Shown in pieces: positions 22,344 to 31,322 of a stretch of DNA of 31,397 nucleotides (the first letter of the stretch is position 1; each line of letters opens with the position of its first letter). The position numbers and the translations under genes are program-made. The notes beneath the pieces were generated by a model. That model saw only the letters and a program-made list of their open reading frames with translations, did no database searches and had not been told where the DNA came from. Source of the DNA: Ruminococcus sp. UBA7013 (GTDB lineage: Bacteria; Bacillota; Clostridia; Oscillospirales; Ruminococcaceae); contig DJXD01000009.1 in assembly GCA_002449585.1 (NCBI GenBank), positions 3,126-34,522 on the forward strand, written 5' to 3'.

Positions 22344-25300
22344 TCAGTCAAGAGAAGGAAGTAATTTAACAACATATTTCATAATAGCAAGTGCATCACT
22401 GGCATCGGGTTTTCCGTCTTTGTTAATATCAACAGCAGCGATTTGTTCCTGTGTCAGTTCTGCCTTGCCATAAATGGCCTTATTCACACGGATAATATCC
22501 ATAATATTGACAGTACCGTTTCCATCTGCATCGCCCTTTGTCAGTTCAGTAGTGACAGGAGTTGTTGTAGTAGTTGTTGTTGTCACAGGTTCATCAGAGC
22601 TATTTCCGGAAGCATAAGCAACATAAGCCAGATTTACAGAATCACCCTTTGTGATTTCTACTGCGCCTGCGTTTACGGAAACTGTTACAACGCCATTTGC
22701 ATCAGCAGTATATTTTTCACCATTTACTTTGATCGTCTTTCCAGCCTGATCAATTACAAGTGTCAGTGTACCATTAGCGGAAGCAGTGAATGTAATAGAT
22801 GTAGAAGATTCCATTTTGAGAGATTTTGTAAGAGTTTGTCCATTATAAGAAACATTAATATCTTTGGAATTCATATTTCCGGTAACGTTATAGAATGAAT
22901 TACTTGTATTAGCAGTGAAATTCAGAACAGTATCGCCGGAAACAACTGGAGAAGTACCGGGAGCAGTTGTCTGTGCAGGTTCTTGTGTTGTCTGTGCGGG
23001 AGTTGTTGTAGACTGAGATTCTCCGCTGGATGTGCCAGGAGTTGACTGCTGAGAAACACCATTCATCATATGATAGCCAAGAGATGCATAAGTACCATTA
23101 GAAGGTGTTTCTGCAAAGCCCTTCGGATTGGGAGAACCATCTGCATTTCTGAATTCCTTATGGAAATCTGTACCCATAGCAGCAACTTTCAGAGTAACAA
23201 AATCAGAATCAGCAGGTGTAACAATATCGCCCAGCTTAGAACCATTTGCAAGTGTTTCACTCTTAGCGAGGTAATATTTGCTATTGTAGTAGATACCATT
23301 TGTCATTGCACCAACAAATTTGTCATTGCCTGCCTTAATGCCAGTGGCATTGGTTTTAGAAACGTTTGCAACGCTATAATAAGACATCATATTAGCAAAT
23401 GTTGCACTGGTAGCGCATCTATAAACCATGTAATTTGCCTTTGCACCCTTGAGGTTATTGTTATAGGCGGTGCAATTCTTCATATCACCAAATTCGGGGT
23501 TATTATTATCAGTAAAGCCGCAGTTGAGATTTTCAAATGCAAGGCAGTTTTCAACTTTATGGCGTGTACCAATACCGCCGCCGCCGAGCTTAAAGCCATT
23601 ACCATCACAATCGCCATAACCACGACCATCTTCTGTGAAACCGTTACGGAATGCAATGCAGTTTTTCAGTGTTACGACTCCGATAGGGCCAGTTGCTTCT
23701 TTTGCATACAGATCCCAGCCATCATCAGAGTTATTATAAGAGATACAGCCATCAAATACATTGCCTTCACCGCAGGTCAGTTTAGCAGCGAAACCATCAG
23801 CATTTTCCATAGTAGCATCATCGCAGTTATTTCTAGCTGTGCAGTTCTTGACCAAGTTATTTGTCGGCCAATCAGCAATTGTAGCTGCATCTGTTCTATA
23901 TCTGGAAATCTGGAGACCTGTATCCTGATTGTTTTCAAATATCATCATTTCAATGATATTATTATTACCAGACAGGAGCATACCATTATCACCAGCATTA
24001 GCAACCGTGAAGCCATAGAAATGCCAGTAAGAACCATCAAGAACAAATCCTCTGTTTGCGCCATCTACAGCCTGTCCTGTGAAATCAAATACTACTTTTG
24101 CGCCGTTGTATGCTGAAATAGTCTTATAATTGCCAGCAGAACCGGAATTATTCTGATCAATCAAGATAGTTTCTGTGAAGTGATAAGTACCTTCCAGCAG
24201 ATAGATCACACCGCCAGCTGGTACATTCTTGATTGCATCCAGAACGCCGGCCGGATCAGAAGCAGATTTACCAGAGCCAGTAGCATCCGGAGCAGCATAG
24301 ATAACCTGTGAATAGCTAGGTGTGACAGCAGGTGTCTGTGTGGCAACTGTTGTTGTTTTATTTTCTGTTGTTGTCTGAGCAGGTGCTGTAGTCTGAGCGG
24401 GTTCTGTTGTCACAGGATCGCTTGTTTTATCTGTAAAGCCGCTGCCGATAGCAACAATTTTATCATCATAAGCAACTAGAGCAGCTTTCAATGCGGTATC
24501 TACAGTATAACTTGCATCAGCTGTAGAATTATCGAAAGTCCACTTAAAGTCACCGCCCTGTACACGTCCGGCATTTGCCATAACTTTAGCAGGAACATCA
24601 GCGGCTTTATCAGCGTTATAGCTATAGAAACTGCTTGCTGTATCAAAGTTATTATAAGTAGAACCGCCCTGTTTTGCAGTAACAGAAGAAGGTACTGTTT
24701 CACTTCTGGAAGAAGCTTCATAAGCATCGAATTCTGTTGCATTTTCCTGATAAGTAACATAAGCCTTCTGGCCGGTCATATAATTGCCGAAAGATTTGAT
24801 AATACCGCCATTTTCACTGGAGAAAGTAGCATTTGCTGTTCCTTCTGCAATATCAGAGCCCTGCATAGAAGCAAGCATTGGATATTTGCAGTTTCTGAAA
24901 TAGTTACTTTCTACAAAAGCAGATGCGCCCAGTGTGACACCGACACCATATTTTGCATTGCCGTCATAATAGTTATTATAGATATGTACGGAACATGTTC
25001 TGATTCTAGGATGACGGGAGTCAGAATGATCATACCAGTTATGATGATAAGTGATATAATTTTCTGTGGTTTCAGATTTCATACCCTGAAGATTGCATTT
25101 ACCATTATCCCAGAAATGATTGAATGAGTGGGTAACATAAGTAGAAGTTTTTGTATCAAGTGCGCCGTCACCTTTTACCTGGTCAGCATCAGAACCGGCA
25201 TCACCATAGAAGAAATCGCAGTTATGAACCCATACATGACTATTTCCCTGCTGGAGACCGCAGTCATCACCTTCGGAACTGTTGCAGTTCATAAAGCCAA

Positions 25301-26087
25301 TATTTCTAACTTCTACATTGTCGGAATTCTTCATAACTAAGCCAAAGCCATTGAAAGTGGTATCTGTGCCGATACCTTCAATTGTCAGGCCGCATGTAGC
25401 AGTATCTACATAGAGATCGCCTTTTGTCAGTACAGCTGGATCTGTGATATTACCAATAAATCTGATATCAACAGGGCCTACTTTGGCATTGCTTTTCAGA
25501 TCATTGATAATATTCTGAATTCCAGTCAGAGCTGTATCATTTCCCTTTTTATCGGGAAGTGTTACCGTGACAGTATCTTTTGTTTCTTCTGTTACATAAA
25601 TGACAGTTGCATTTGATTTCAGAGTACCATCTTCATTATATGCGCCGGAAGATGTACCATTGACGAAGCCGAAACCTTCACGGATGTGAGCGGCAACTGT
25701 TACTTTTGTTTCTCCTGCCTTGGAAGCATCTTCTTTTCCGCTGATAACTGGAACTACTTTCAGCGTGTGAGAGCCAGCTTTGAGACCGACAGCATCAGCA
25801 CGGAAGCGGTCAGCATACTGACGGATCAGCATGGAATCAATCTGTGTGCCGTCTGCATAAACATTATAACCGGATGCACCAGAAACAGCACTCCATTCTG
25901 CATAAGCACCTTCCAAATAACCTGCGGAATCAATAAATGATACACTGCTGGATGCATTTGCAGTAATTGCGGCATTTTCAGCTGGTGTAACATTCAGGGC
26001 TGCCTGTGCTGTCATTCCGACAGAACACATCACCGTAGCAGCTGCCAGCAGTGCAGCCAGACAGGTTTTCATAGCTTTCATTCTCAT
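22344..26087 (-). CDS. Dual pectate lyase PL1-PL9-CBM77 with dockerin (RfPL1/9-like)
   Basis: This secreted 1247-residue cellulosomal enzyme cleaves homogalacturonan by beta-elimination with calcium. In order: a signal peptide (about 1-30), a short Ig-like lead-in, PL1 (about 135-440) with SHVWVHNCDFF and DSRHPRIR (the RxPxxR catalytic Arg region), a Thr-rich linker near 560-595, PL9 (about 600-950) with NADGFAAKLTCGEGN (catalytic Lys) and NSDDGWDLYAK (calcium Asp cluster), a Ser/Thr linker, a CBM77-like module (about 1040-1150, TLTKSLKMESSTSITF), a T-run linker, and a C-terminal dockerin (GDADGNGTVNIMDIIRVNKAIYG / VDINKDGKPDASDAL). R. flavefaciens RfPL1/9, the protein in which CBM77 was described as a pectin-binding module, has this same order. 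The ATG has AAAGGGGAA about 11 nt upstream. Confidence 0.93.
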   Translation of the reverse strand: MRMKAMKTCLAALLAAATVMCSVGMTAQAALNVTPAENAAITANASSSVSFIDSAGYLEGAYAEWSAVSGASGYNVYADGTQIDSMLIRQYADRFRADAVGLKAGSHTLKVVPVISGKEDASKAGETKVTVAAHIREGFGFVNGTSSGAYNEDGTLKSNATVIYVTEETKDTVTVTLPDKKGNDTALTGIQNIINDLKSNAKVGPVDIRFIGNITDPAVLTKGDLYVDTATCGLTIEGIGTDTTFNGFGLVMKNSDNVEVRNIGFMNCNSSEGDDCGLQQGNSHVWVHNCDFFYGDAGSDADQVKGDGALDTKTSTYVTHSFNHFWDNGKCNLQGMKSETTENYITYHHNWYDHSDSRHPRIRTCSVHIYNNYYDGNAKYGVGVTLGASAFVESNYFRNCKYPMLASMQGSDIAEGTANATFSSENGGIIKSFGNYMTGQKAYVTYQENATEFDAYEASSRSETVPSSVTAKQGGSTYNNFDTASSFYSYNADKAADVPAKVMANAGRVQGGDFKWTFDNSTADASYTVDTALKAALVAYDDKIVAIGSGFTDKTSDPVTTEPAQTTAPAQTTTENKTTTVATQTPAVTPSYSQVIYAAPDATGSGKSASDPAGVLDAIKNVPAGGVIYLLEGTYHFTETILIDQNNSGSAGNYKTISAYNGAKVVFDFTGQAVDGANRGFVLDGSYWHFYGFTVANAGDNGMLLSGNNNIIEMMIFENNQDTGLQISRYRTDAATIADWPTNNLVKNCTARNNCDDATMENADGFAAKLTCGEGNVFDGCISYNNSDDGWDLYAKEATGPIGVVTLKNCIAFRNGFTEDGRGYGDCDGNGFKLGGGGIGTRHKVENCLAFENLNCGFTDNNNPEFGDMKNCTAYNNNLKGAKANYMVYRCATSATFANMMSYYSVANVSKTNATGIKAGNDKFVGAMTNGIYYNSKYYLAKSETLANGSKLGDIVTPADSDFVTLKVAAMGTDFHKEFRNADGSPNPKGFAETPSNGTYASLGYHMMNGVSQQSTPGTSSGESQSTTTPAQTTQEPAQTTAPGTSPVVSGDTVLNFTANTSNSFYNVTGNMNSKDINVSYNGQTLTKSLKMESSTSITFTASANGTLTLVIDQAGKTIKVNGEKYTADANGVVTVSVNAGAVEITKGDSVNLAYVAYASGNSSDEPVTTTTTTTTPVTTELTKGDADGNGTVNIMDIIRVNKAIYGKAELTQEQIAAVDINKDGKPDASDALAIMKYVVKLLPSLD

Positions 26088-26113
26088 TGGAATCCATTCC
26101 CCTTTCAGAATAG

Positions 26114-26136
26114 ACCGGAAATCAAACTTATCCGGT
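26114..26136 (-). repeat. Leader hairpin upstream of the PL1/PL9 gene
   Basis: ACCGGA (26114-26119) and TCCGGT (26131-26136) give a 6-bp stem in the 5' leader, between the -10 and the ribosome binding site. Its role is unknown. Confidence 0.4.
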
Positions 26137-26145
26137 ATTGGTACT

Positions 26146-26174
26146 ATTATATCAGAAATTTCATAAAATTACAA
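26146..26174 (-). promoter_or_regulatory. Promoter for the PL1/PL9 gene
   Basis: Minus strand: -35 TTGTAA (26169-26174), 17-bp spacer, consensus -10 TATAAT (26146-26151) preceded by TGA. Confidence 0.72.
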
Positions 26175-26203
26175 TTGGTATATCTTACAAATTATATTTT
26201 AAA

Positions 26204-26224
26204 TTTTGTTTAAATTAAACAAAA
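26204..26224. repeat. AT-rich perfect palindrome between two pectate lyase genes
   Basis: TTTTGTTTAA (26204-26213), one central base, TTAAACAAAA (26215-26224). It lies 30 bases upstream of the -35 of the PL1/PL9 promoter and 64 bases beyond the stop of the preceding lyase. It may be an operator or a weak terminator. Confidence 0.45.
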
Positions 26225-26287
26225 ATAGATAAGTTTATATATTTAACATACACATAAATTCGACATGGGTAGAAAAACAGGAAAAAA

Positions 26288-29200
26288 TCATGTGATTGGG
26301 AAATCAGAATCAGAAAGCAGACGGATAATTTTTTTCATAATATTCAAAGAATCTGTTGCATCCGGCTTTTTATTTTGATTGACATCAGCATTCAGCAGAG
26401 CTTGTTCAGAAAGAACGGTTTTTCCATAAATCGCCTTATTGAGGAGAATCACATCCATGATATTGACAGAGCCATCTATATTAGTATCACCATAAAGAAT
26501 GCTGGCAGGTTCTGTTGTTTCCTGTTCTGTCTGTTCTTTGAGAAATACAGTATAATTCACACAGTAAGCAGATTGACCATTTGAGCCGAGTGTGATAAGA
26601 TCGCCTTTTGAGAACTGTTTCTGATAAATCACAAAATTGACATCATTGGAGCTTTTAGCAATTAGATCTGTTTTTTCCCAATCTGATAGAAATGCTGGTG
26701 TATTTTCTGTTCTGGCATCCACAGCGACATAAACGGTAATATCAGCAGAAGCTTTACATGTTCCGGCTGTTTCGGTATAATTTTTAGAATCGCAGGCGGT
26801 AAGAATCTGTTCTGCACCAAGGACAACTTGGGGGAGTTCTGTGAATGTAAACTCTCTGTCGCCGAATACTTTTGATCCGACAGAAAGATTTTCTGCAAAT
26901 GTCCAATCTGAAGCATTTTCTGCATCCTGTATGCTTAGATTGCTGAAATAGTTACCATTGATCGGAACAGAATCTACTCCGAATGTCAGCCAATTCAGAT
27001 TAACTAAATAGCCTTCTCCGCCTGTGAATTTCACATACAGATCATGCTTTCCTGTTATGAGGGGAATATTGCAGGAAGCATCTGAAAATTCTGTCCAGTT
27101 TCCTGCACCTGTGAACGGGAGTACAGCAAAGGGAGTATCACTCATCTGATCAAGATATAATTCCAGTTCGGCAGTATTTCCGGCAAGGCGAGCAGTAAAG
27201 CTTTTTGCACCATCAGAGAAATCAACATTCTTGAATAATAAATAATCTCCGTTTTCAACATAAGCTACCTGTTCGCCGCCGTCTGCATCTGTTGTTTCCT
27301 GCACTCTGATCCCCTGCTGATCATCAAAGCTTTCTGCCTCGATCCTTGAAAATGCATCCATTGTTTTGATATTGCCATTAAATGCAACATCATCCCCGGC
27401 AAGTTCATTCAGATATAATTCCAGATTTGTATAATCATCAGCGGAAAGGCTGACTTCTGCGCCATCAGAAGCATCTTTTGCATTCAGGCCATGACTGATT
27501 TCCCATTCATCCGGCATGCCGTCACCATCTGTATCTGTTTTTGCAGTTCCGGCTTTGAAATTAGAATTTGTTGGATAACCGCCGACATCATTTTGACTAT
27601 CAATAATACCTTTCAAGCCGTCCTTGCTTCCGGTATAAGTATATGTTCCGGTTGTGACTTCTTTCAGATAGCGACTATCAAGATAATCATATGCTGGAAT
27701 CCGTGCGCCAGCTCCTGATGTGCTTGTAACAGAGGCATAAGCATCTTCCGCAGATTGCAGATTGATCAGATTTTCAAAAAATGGTGTATTACTCCGGACA
27801 TCATTCAGCGTGCAATTATAAAGCGATGATGTTGCTTTTCCGGAAGCCCAGGCATCATCCGAAGCTTTGAGAATTTGTTTCCCGGAAAGATCTGTCATCA
27901 CGTTTCCGGAAACATACATCTTTTGACAATCAGAAGTATTGAGTTCATTGCCATCCATGGAAACAACATGCAGGCCTGTATTGGATACTGCGCCGGCTTT
28001 ATAATAATTATTAACAAAATTCAGTCGATGCACACCGCCGTCTGTGGTTCTATCTTTCCAGTTATAGACAACATTATTAGAAATATCCAGCTGGCCGCCA
28101 TAGGTAACGCCATCCTGTTCCATGCCGCCAGCCATTGACCAGTTACGGCCTGTATTATTCACTAGCAGATTATGATGAAATGAACCTGTGTAACCGCTGA
28201 TTGATCCGGCAAATGCATGACGTTCCGTTTTGGTTCTATCATTGGCATCATAATGAATAGAATTATTCAGTGATTCCGCAATAATATTCCATTGTACGGT
28301 GATATTTGCCGCACTTCTGGAAGAAAAGCCTTCATCTGTTGCCCATGCGATAGAACAATGATCAATAATGCAATGATTACAGCTGGAAAGTCCCATGCCG
28401 TCAGATACATCATTCACACCGGAAAGCCCTCTATCACCTACTCTGACACGAACATCACGAACAATGACATCATTACAGCCGATCATGCCGAATCCCCATT
28501 TTGTCAGGGTAATCCCATCACCGGGGGCAGTTTGCCCTGCAATATAAACATCTCCGCCCTCTTCCGGGATGGTCATCTTGCTTTTCAGTTCAATAATGCC
28601 GCCGACATCAAAAACAATTGTCCTTGCACCGGTAAGATTCTCCACACCATACCGGAGAGAGCCTTCTCCTGAATCATTCAGATTGGTAACATGATAAACA
28701 TAGCCGCCCCGGCCACCTCTTGCATAGCGGCCATATCCTTCCGCAGTCGGAAACGCCAGTCTTGCGATCTGAAAGCTGTATACTGCTCCGGGCGTGACAG
28801 ATCCATCCTGATTGACTTCATCCACACGCCAATAATAAACTGGCACAGATGAATAAGAATCATCAAGTGCAAATTTAGCTTCTTTGACATTGCCTTTGAA
28901 TTCCGGAGATGTTTCTCCGGCTTTCTGAACGCTGTTGAAATCTGTGCCAATATAAACATTATGGCTGACGGCATTCTTTCCAGCTGACCAGGATAATCCT
29001 TTTTCTTTCTCAAAATGCTTTTCCTGATCTGCCGGATAAATATTACTGATCGAATTCACGGGATCAGCTCCATCAATTTCAAAGCCATTAATCCAAGGTG
29101 TATTTAATGCGCCATTACCCTCGGCAATGATTTCAATCACGGCTGATGTTCCTGAAAATGTGCCGTAAGCAGTTCCGGCATCTGCACTATTTGCTGGAGA

Positions 29201-29707
29201 AGTCGGGCATTTTACACCAGTTGCCACGGTAGTACCATTGATCTTAACGGTGAGACTGCTGTTAGTCACATCTCTGTCAGCGCAAGCATGAAATGTTTGA
29301 ATAGAATGTGATCCATTAGACAGGCCTGAAATTTCAAGTTTCAGACTAGGATTTCCAGAACCATCTTTAATTTTTGCGCCATCCATTGTGAGCGTTGGTG
29401 TTTTCTCGATATCCTGAAGCTGAAGCGTTTTATTATTTACAAGATCTACTGAACCTGTTCCGCCGCTGGAAAGCTTGCATGTAATGCCATTGATCACGTA
29501 AGTATATGTCTTATCAACGATCCAATTATATGCTGTTTTGGTGTAAGAAGCTTTCCGCCCGTCATTCTTGTTAATATCCACACGGATACGGCTGCCAGTT
29601 TCATTGGCAGAAACCGGAATGAGCCATCCGCCACCCATAGCCATGAGACTAAGTGCGGCGGCGGTCAGCCATGATAGACAGCGTTTCAGAATTTTTGCAT
29701 GATGCAT
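26288..29707 (-). CDS. Multi-module PL1-like pectate lyase with dockerin
   Basis: This secreted protein of about 1139 residues starts with a signal peptide (MHHAKILKRCLSWLTAAALSLM...). Next come a malectin-like carbohydrate-binding domain (about 35-205, SRIRVDINKNDGRKAS to TPWINGFEIDG), an FN3-like domain (about 210-310, HNVYIGTDFNSVQKAGE, YYWRVDEV), and a PL1-type beta-helix lyase (about 315-665). The lyase shows AFPTAEGYGRYARGGRGG, DHCSIAWATDEGFSS, SFHHNLLVNNTGRN and LNFVNNYYKAG, as in the Bacteroides-like PL1 group. A DTDGDGMPDEWE calcium motif, a CBM6/35-like module (FSRIEAESFDDQQGI ... YLVNLNWLTFG) and an unassigned module of about 140 residues follow. The protein ends in a dockerin (GDTNIDGSVNIMDVILLNKAIYG / ADVNQNKKPDATDSL). 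ATG 29707 is chosen because GGGGGA is 6 nt upstream; the in-frame ATGs before it leave no spacing or lie outside. Confidence 0.88.
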   Translation of the reverse strand: MHHAKILKRCLSWLTAAALSLMAMGGGWLIPVSANETGSRIRVDINKNDGRKASYTKTAYNWIVDKTYTYVINGITCKLSSGGTGSVDLVNNKTLQLQDIEKTPTLTMDGAKIKDGSGNPSLKLEISGLSNGSHSIQTFHACADRDVTNSSLTVKINGTTVATGVKCPTSPANSADAGTAYGTFSGTSAVIEIIAEGNGALNTPWINGFEIDGADPVNSISNIYPADQEKHFEKEKGLSWSAGKNAVSHNVYIGTDFNSVQKAGETSPEFKGNVKEAKFALDDSYSSVPVYYWRVDEVNQDGSVTPGAVYSFQIARLAFPTAEGYGRYARGGRGGYVYHVTNLNDSGEGSLRYGVENLTGARTIVFDVGGIIELKSKMTIPEEGGDVYIAGQTAPGDGITLTKWGFGMIGCNDVIVRDVRVRVGDRGLSGVNDVSDGMGLSSCNHCIIDHCSIAWATDEGFSSRSAANITVQWNIIAESLNNSIHYDANDRTKTERHAFAGSISGYTGSFHHNLLVNNTGRNWSMAGGMEQDGVTYGGQLDISNNVVYNWKDRTTDGGVHRLNFVNNYYKAGAVSNTGLHVVSMDGNELNTSDCQKMYVSGNVMTDLSGKQILKASDDAWASGKATSSLYNCTLNDVRSNTPFFENLINLQSAEDAYASVTSTSGAGARIPAYDYLDSRYLKEVTTGTYTYTGSKDGLKGIIDSQNDVGGYPTNSNFKAGTAKTDTDGDGMPDEWEISHGLNAKDASDGAEVSLSADDYTNLELYLNELAGDDVAFNGNIKTMDAFSRIEAESFDDQQGIRVQETTDADGGEQVAYVENGDYLLFKNVDFSDGAKSFTARLAGNTAELELYLDQMSDTPFAVLPFTGAGNWTEFSDASCNIPLITGKHDLYVKFTGGEGYLVNLNWLTFGVDSVPINGNYFSNLSIQDAENASDWTFAENLSVGSKVFGDREFTFTELPQVVLGAEQILTACDSKNYTETAGTCKASADITVYVAVDARTENTPAFLSDWEKTDLIAKSSNDVNFVIYQKQFSKGDLITLGSNGQSAYCVNYTVFLKEQTEQETTEPASILYGDTNIDGSVNIMDVILLNKAIYGKTVLSEQALLNADVNQNKKPDATDSLNIMKKIIRLLSDSDFPIT

Positions 29708-29718
29708 AATCATTCCCC

Positions 29719-29747
29719 CAATTTGTATATTATTTATGAACAAATTG
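29719..29747 (-). repeat. Inverted repeat over the ribosome binding site of the multi-module pectate lyase gene
   Basis: CAATTTG (29719-29725) and CAAATTG (29741-29747) could form a leader stem whose one arm touches the GGGGG ribosome binding site (29715-29719 on the complement). AT-rich, so weak. Confidence 0.3.
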
Positions 29748-29761
29748 TTTCATTATTAGTT

Positions 29762-29790
29762 ATTATAGCACATGCATCCAGAAAAAGCAA
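29762..29790 (-). promoter_or_regulatory. Promoter for the multi-module pectate lyase gene
   Basis: Minus strand: -35 TTGCTT (29785-29790), 17-bp spacer, -10 TATAAT (29762-29767) preceded by TGC. Confidence 0.7.
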
Positions 29791-29836
29791 TTGCATTTCC
29801 TGTAGCATTTATTGCATATATGATCCTGATATCAAA

Positions 29837-29862
29837 AAAAGCGGTCTGTGAAGGCCGCTTTT
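29837..29862 (-). terminator. Terminator after the last dockerin gene
   Basis: AAAAGCGGTC (29837-29846), six-nt loop, GGCCGCTTTT (29853-29862). On the minus strand it directly follows the dockerin gene stop and ends in seven T. It separates that gene from the pectate lyase downstream. Confidence 0.9.
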
Positions 29863-29868
29863 GAAAGA

Positions 29869-31296
29869 TCAAAACTGATCAATCAGTTTGAGAATATATT
29901 TCATGATCAAAAGTGAATCTGTGCTGTCAACTTTCTGATTTTTATCACAATCGGCGGCAAGTTCCTGCGTATTGGAAAGAGTTGCTTTTCCATAAATGGC
30001 TTTATTAACCAGAATAATATCCATGATATTGATTTTATTATCCTGATTTACATCACCCAAGGCAGTATTTTCTTTGAGGGTTTCTGTAGTGATAGTAGTA
30101 GTATTTTGTGTTTCATGTGTAGCATCAGTTACAGTTTGTTCTGCACAATCTGGAGGAATTACGGCAATTGTTTCAGTAGTATAGCCAATATCAGGCTGTT
30201 CTGTAGTGGTTGTTTCTTTGGAAGTGATTTCTGACCATATAGCCGTTGTTTCAGTAGTATAGCCAATAATAGTGCATTCTGTTGATTTGCCATCTGATGT
30301 AACTGCTTTGAGGGTTGTACTATCTTCTGAAAGGATTTCTACTCTAACAACAGTTGCAAAATCTGTTGCATAAGTATTAACAATCCGAGCAACATTTTCA
30401 TCAGCAATGGAAAATTCAGCTGGCTGATCGGATTCACAATGAAAAGCAATATCACAGATTTGCCCCACATATTCACTATTTATAAAATGTTCAAAATACA
30501 TAGAACTGTCACGGATCAGAATTTCTTTGGTAGCTGTCAGACCCTGATCATTTGTAGCTGTCAGTGTGACAACGCCGGATTGCAGTGCTTTTATAGGGAT
30601 TTTATAATATTTAGGTAAAGTATAATCTATAGCAATATCACCAATTTCAACAAGTCCTTCCGGCTCGGCTGTGATTTTAAGTCCTGTCATATCCGCTGTA
30701 GCGTTTCCGACGATAGTCGCAATAGTAGAATCATTATCAAGGATATTATCAGCATAGGCATTAACAAAAATCTGAGGATCGGGGCGAGGTGTAACGGCAA
30801 TCCGTTTTCTGATGGTATAATCTTGCATAGTCAATTCATGAGTATTATTCCATGCATCCACAAATTTTGCTTTTTCACCGGGATTAGTATGGATGTAGAT
30901 GTTATAATAGCCTTCTTTGCTGGTATCTACCTCACTGGTATCGATTGTAAAGCAGTGTGCATATTCTTCCGATGTAACAGAGATACCATCACCAGCTTGT
31001 AAATTCAGAAACGCTTTTTCTCCATTGAGAAGATAACAAACCGTCAGAATCCAGTCGCTCATGTCGATCGGTTCACCAACATAGAAATCATGCGGCATGT
31101 TGCGGATCTCATCAAAATAGCCATCAAACTGATAATATCCGTTTTGGGGGGCAATAGGCTCATTGATGACAGCAGTTGTAGAAGTTGTTACAGTTGCAGG
31201 AGTTGCAGTAGTGGAAGCCGTTTCTGCACTGACAGGAAAACAGCTCATTCCGGATAGCATGGCCACACTGCATAAGAAAGCAATTTTTCTTTTCAT
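29869..31296 (-). CDS. Secreted dockerin protein of unknown function with Ig-like regions
   Basis: The protein has about 475 residues: a signal peptide (MKRKIAFLCSVAMLSGMSCF), a Thr-rich stretch (about 28-45), a region near 50-165 with FYVGEPIDMSDWILTV and DTSEVDTSKEGYYNIYIH, then Ig-like strands (about 170-340, ALQSGVVTLTATNDQGLTATK). The DTSKEGYYNI style is that of bacterial Ig-like (Big) domains in ruminococcal surface proteins. A Thr/Ser/Glu-rich linker with a duplicated IGYTTET motif precedes a C-terminal dockerin (GDVNQDNKINIMDIILVNKAIYG / ADCDKNQKVDSTDSL). No catalytic signature was recognised; substrate binding or a structural role is possible. The start at 31296 is set by the signal peptide and by AAGGA about 10 nt upstream; the in-frame ATG three codons earlier would touch the ribosome binding site. 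Confidence 0.8.
   Translation of the reverse strand: MKRKIAFLCSVAMLSGMSCFPVSAETASTTATPATVTTSTTAVINEPIAPQNGYYQFDGYFDEIRNMPHDFYVGEPIDMSDWILTVCYLLNGEKAFLNLQAGDGISVTSEEYAHCFTIDTSEVDTSKEGYYNIYIHTNPGEKAKFVDAWNNTHELTMQDYTIRKRIAVTPRPDPQIFVNAYADNILDNDSTIATIVGNATADMTGLKITAEPEGLVEIGDIAIDYTLPKYYKIPIKALQSGVVTLTATNDQGLTATKEILIRDSSMYFEHFINSEYVGQICDIAFHCESDQPAEFSIADENVARIVNTYATDFATVVRVEILSEDSTTLKAVTSDGKSTECTIIGYTTETTAIWSEITSKETTTTEQPDIGYTTETIAVIPPDCAEQTVTDATHETQNTTTITTETLKENTALGDVNQDNKINIMDIILVNKAIYGKATLSNTQELAADCDKNQKVDSTDSLLIMKYILKLIDQF
30168..30268 (-). repeat. 23-bp direct repeat pair in the linker of the Ig-like dockerin gene
   Basis: An identical 23-base sequence (core TTTCAGTAGTATAGCCAATA) occurs at 30168-30190 and 30246-30268, 78 bases apart and in frame. 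It encodes IGYTTET in the Thr-rich linker, so the unit is a 26-residue duplication. Confidence 0.85.
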
Positions 31297-31322
31297 ACAG
31301 ATCATTCCTTTCTGATAAATAT

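Noticed and set aside
22560..22590. A short tandem repeat (Thr codons) that could be read as a microsatellite.
   Set aside because: It simply encodes the Thr linker between CBM77 and the dockerin, as is usual in modular secreted enzymes.
23070..24116. A 348-codon open frame on the plus strand inside the PL1/PL9 gene.
   Set aside because: It is antisense to well-matched PL9 coding sequence, rich in Cys and Ile, and has no ribosome binding site or family resemblance; it is a shadow frame.
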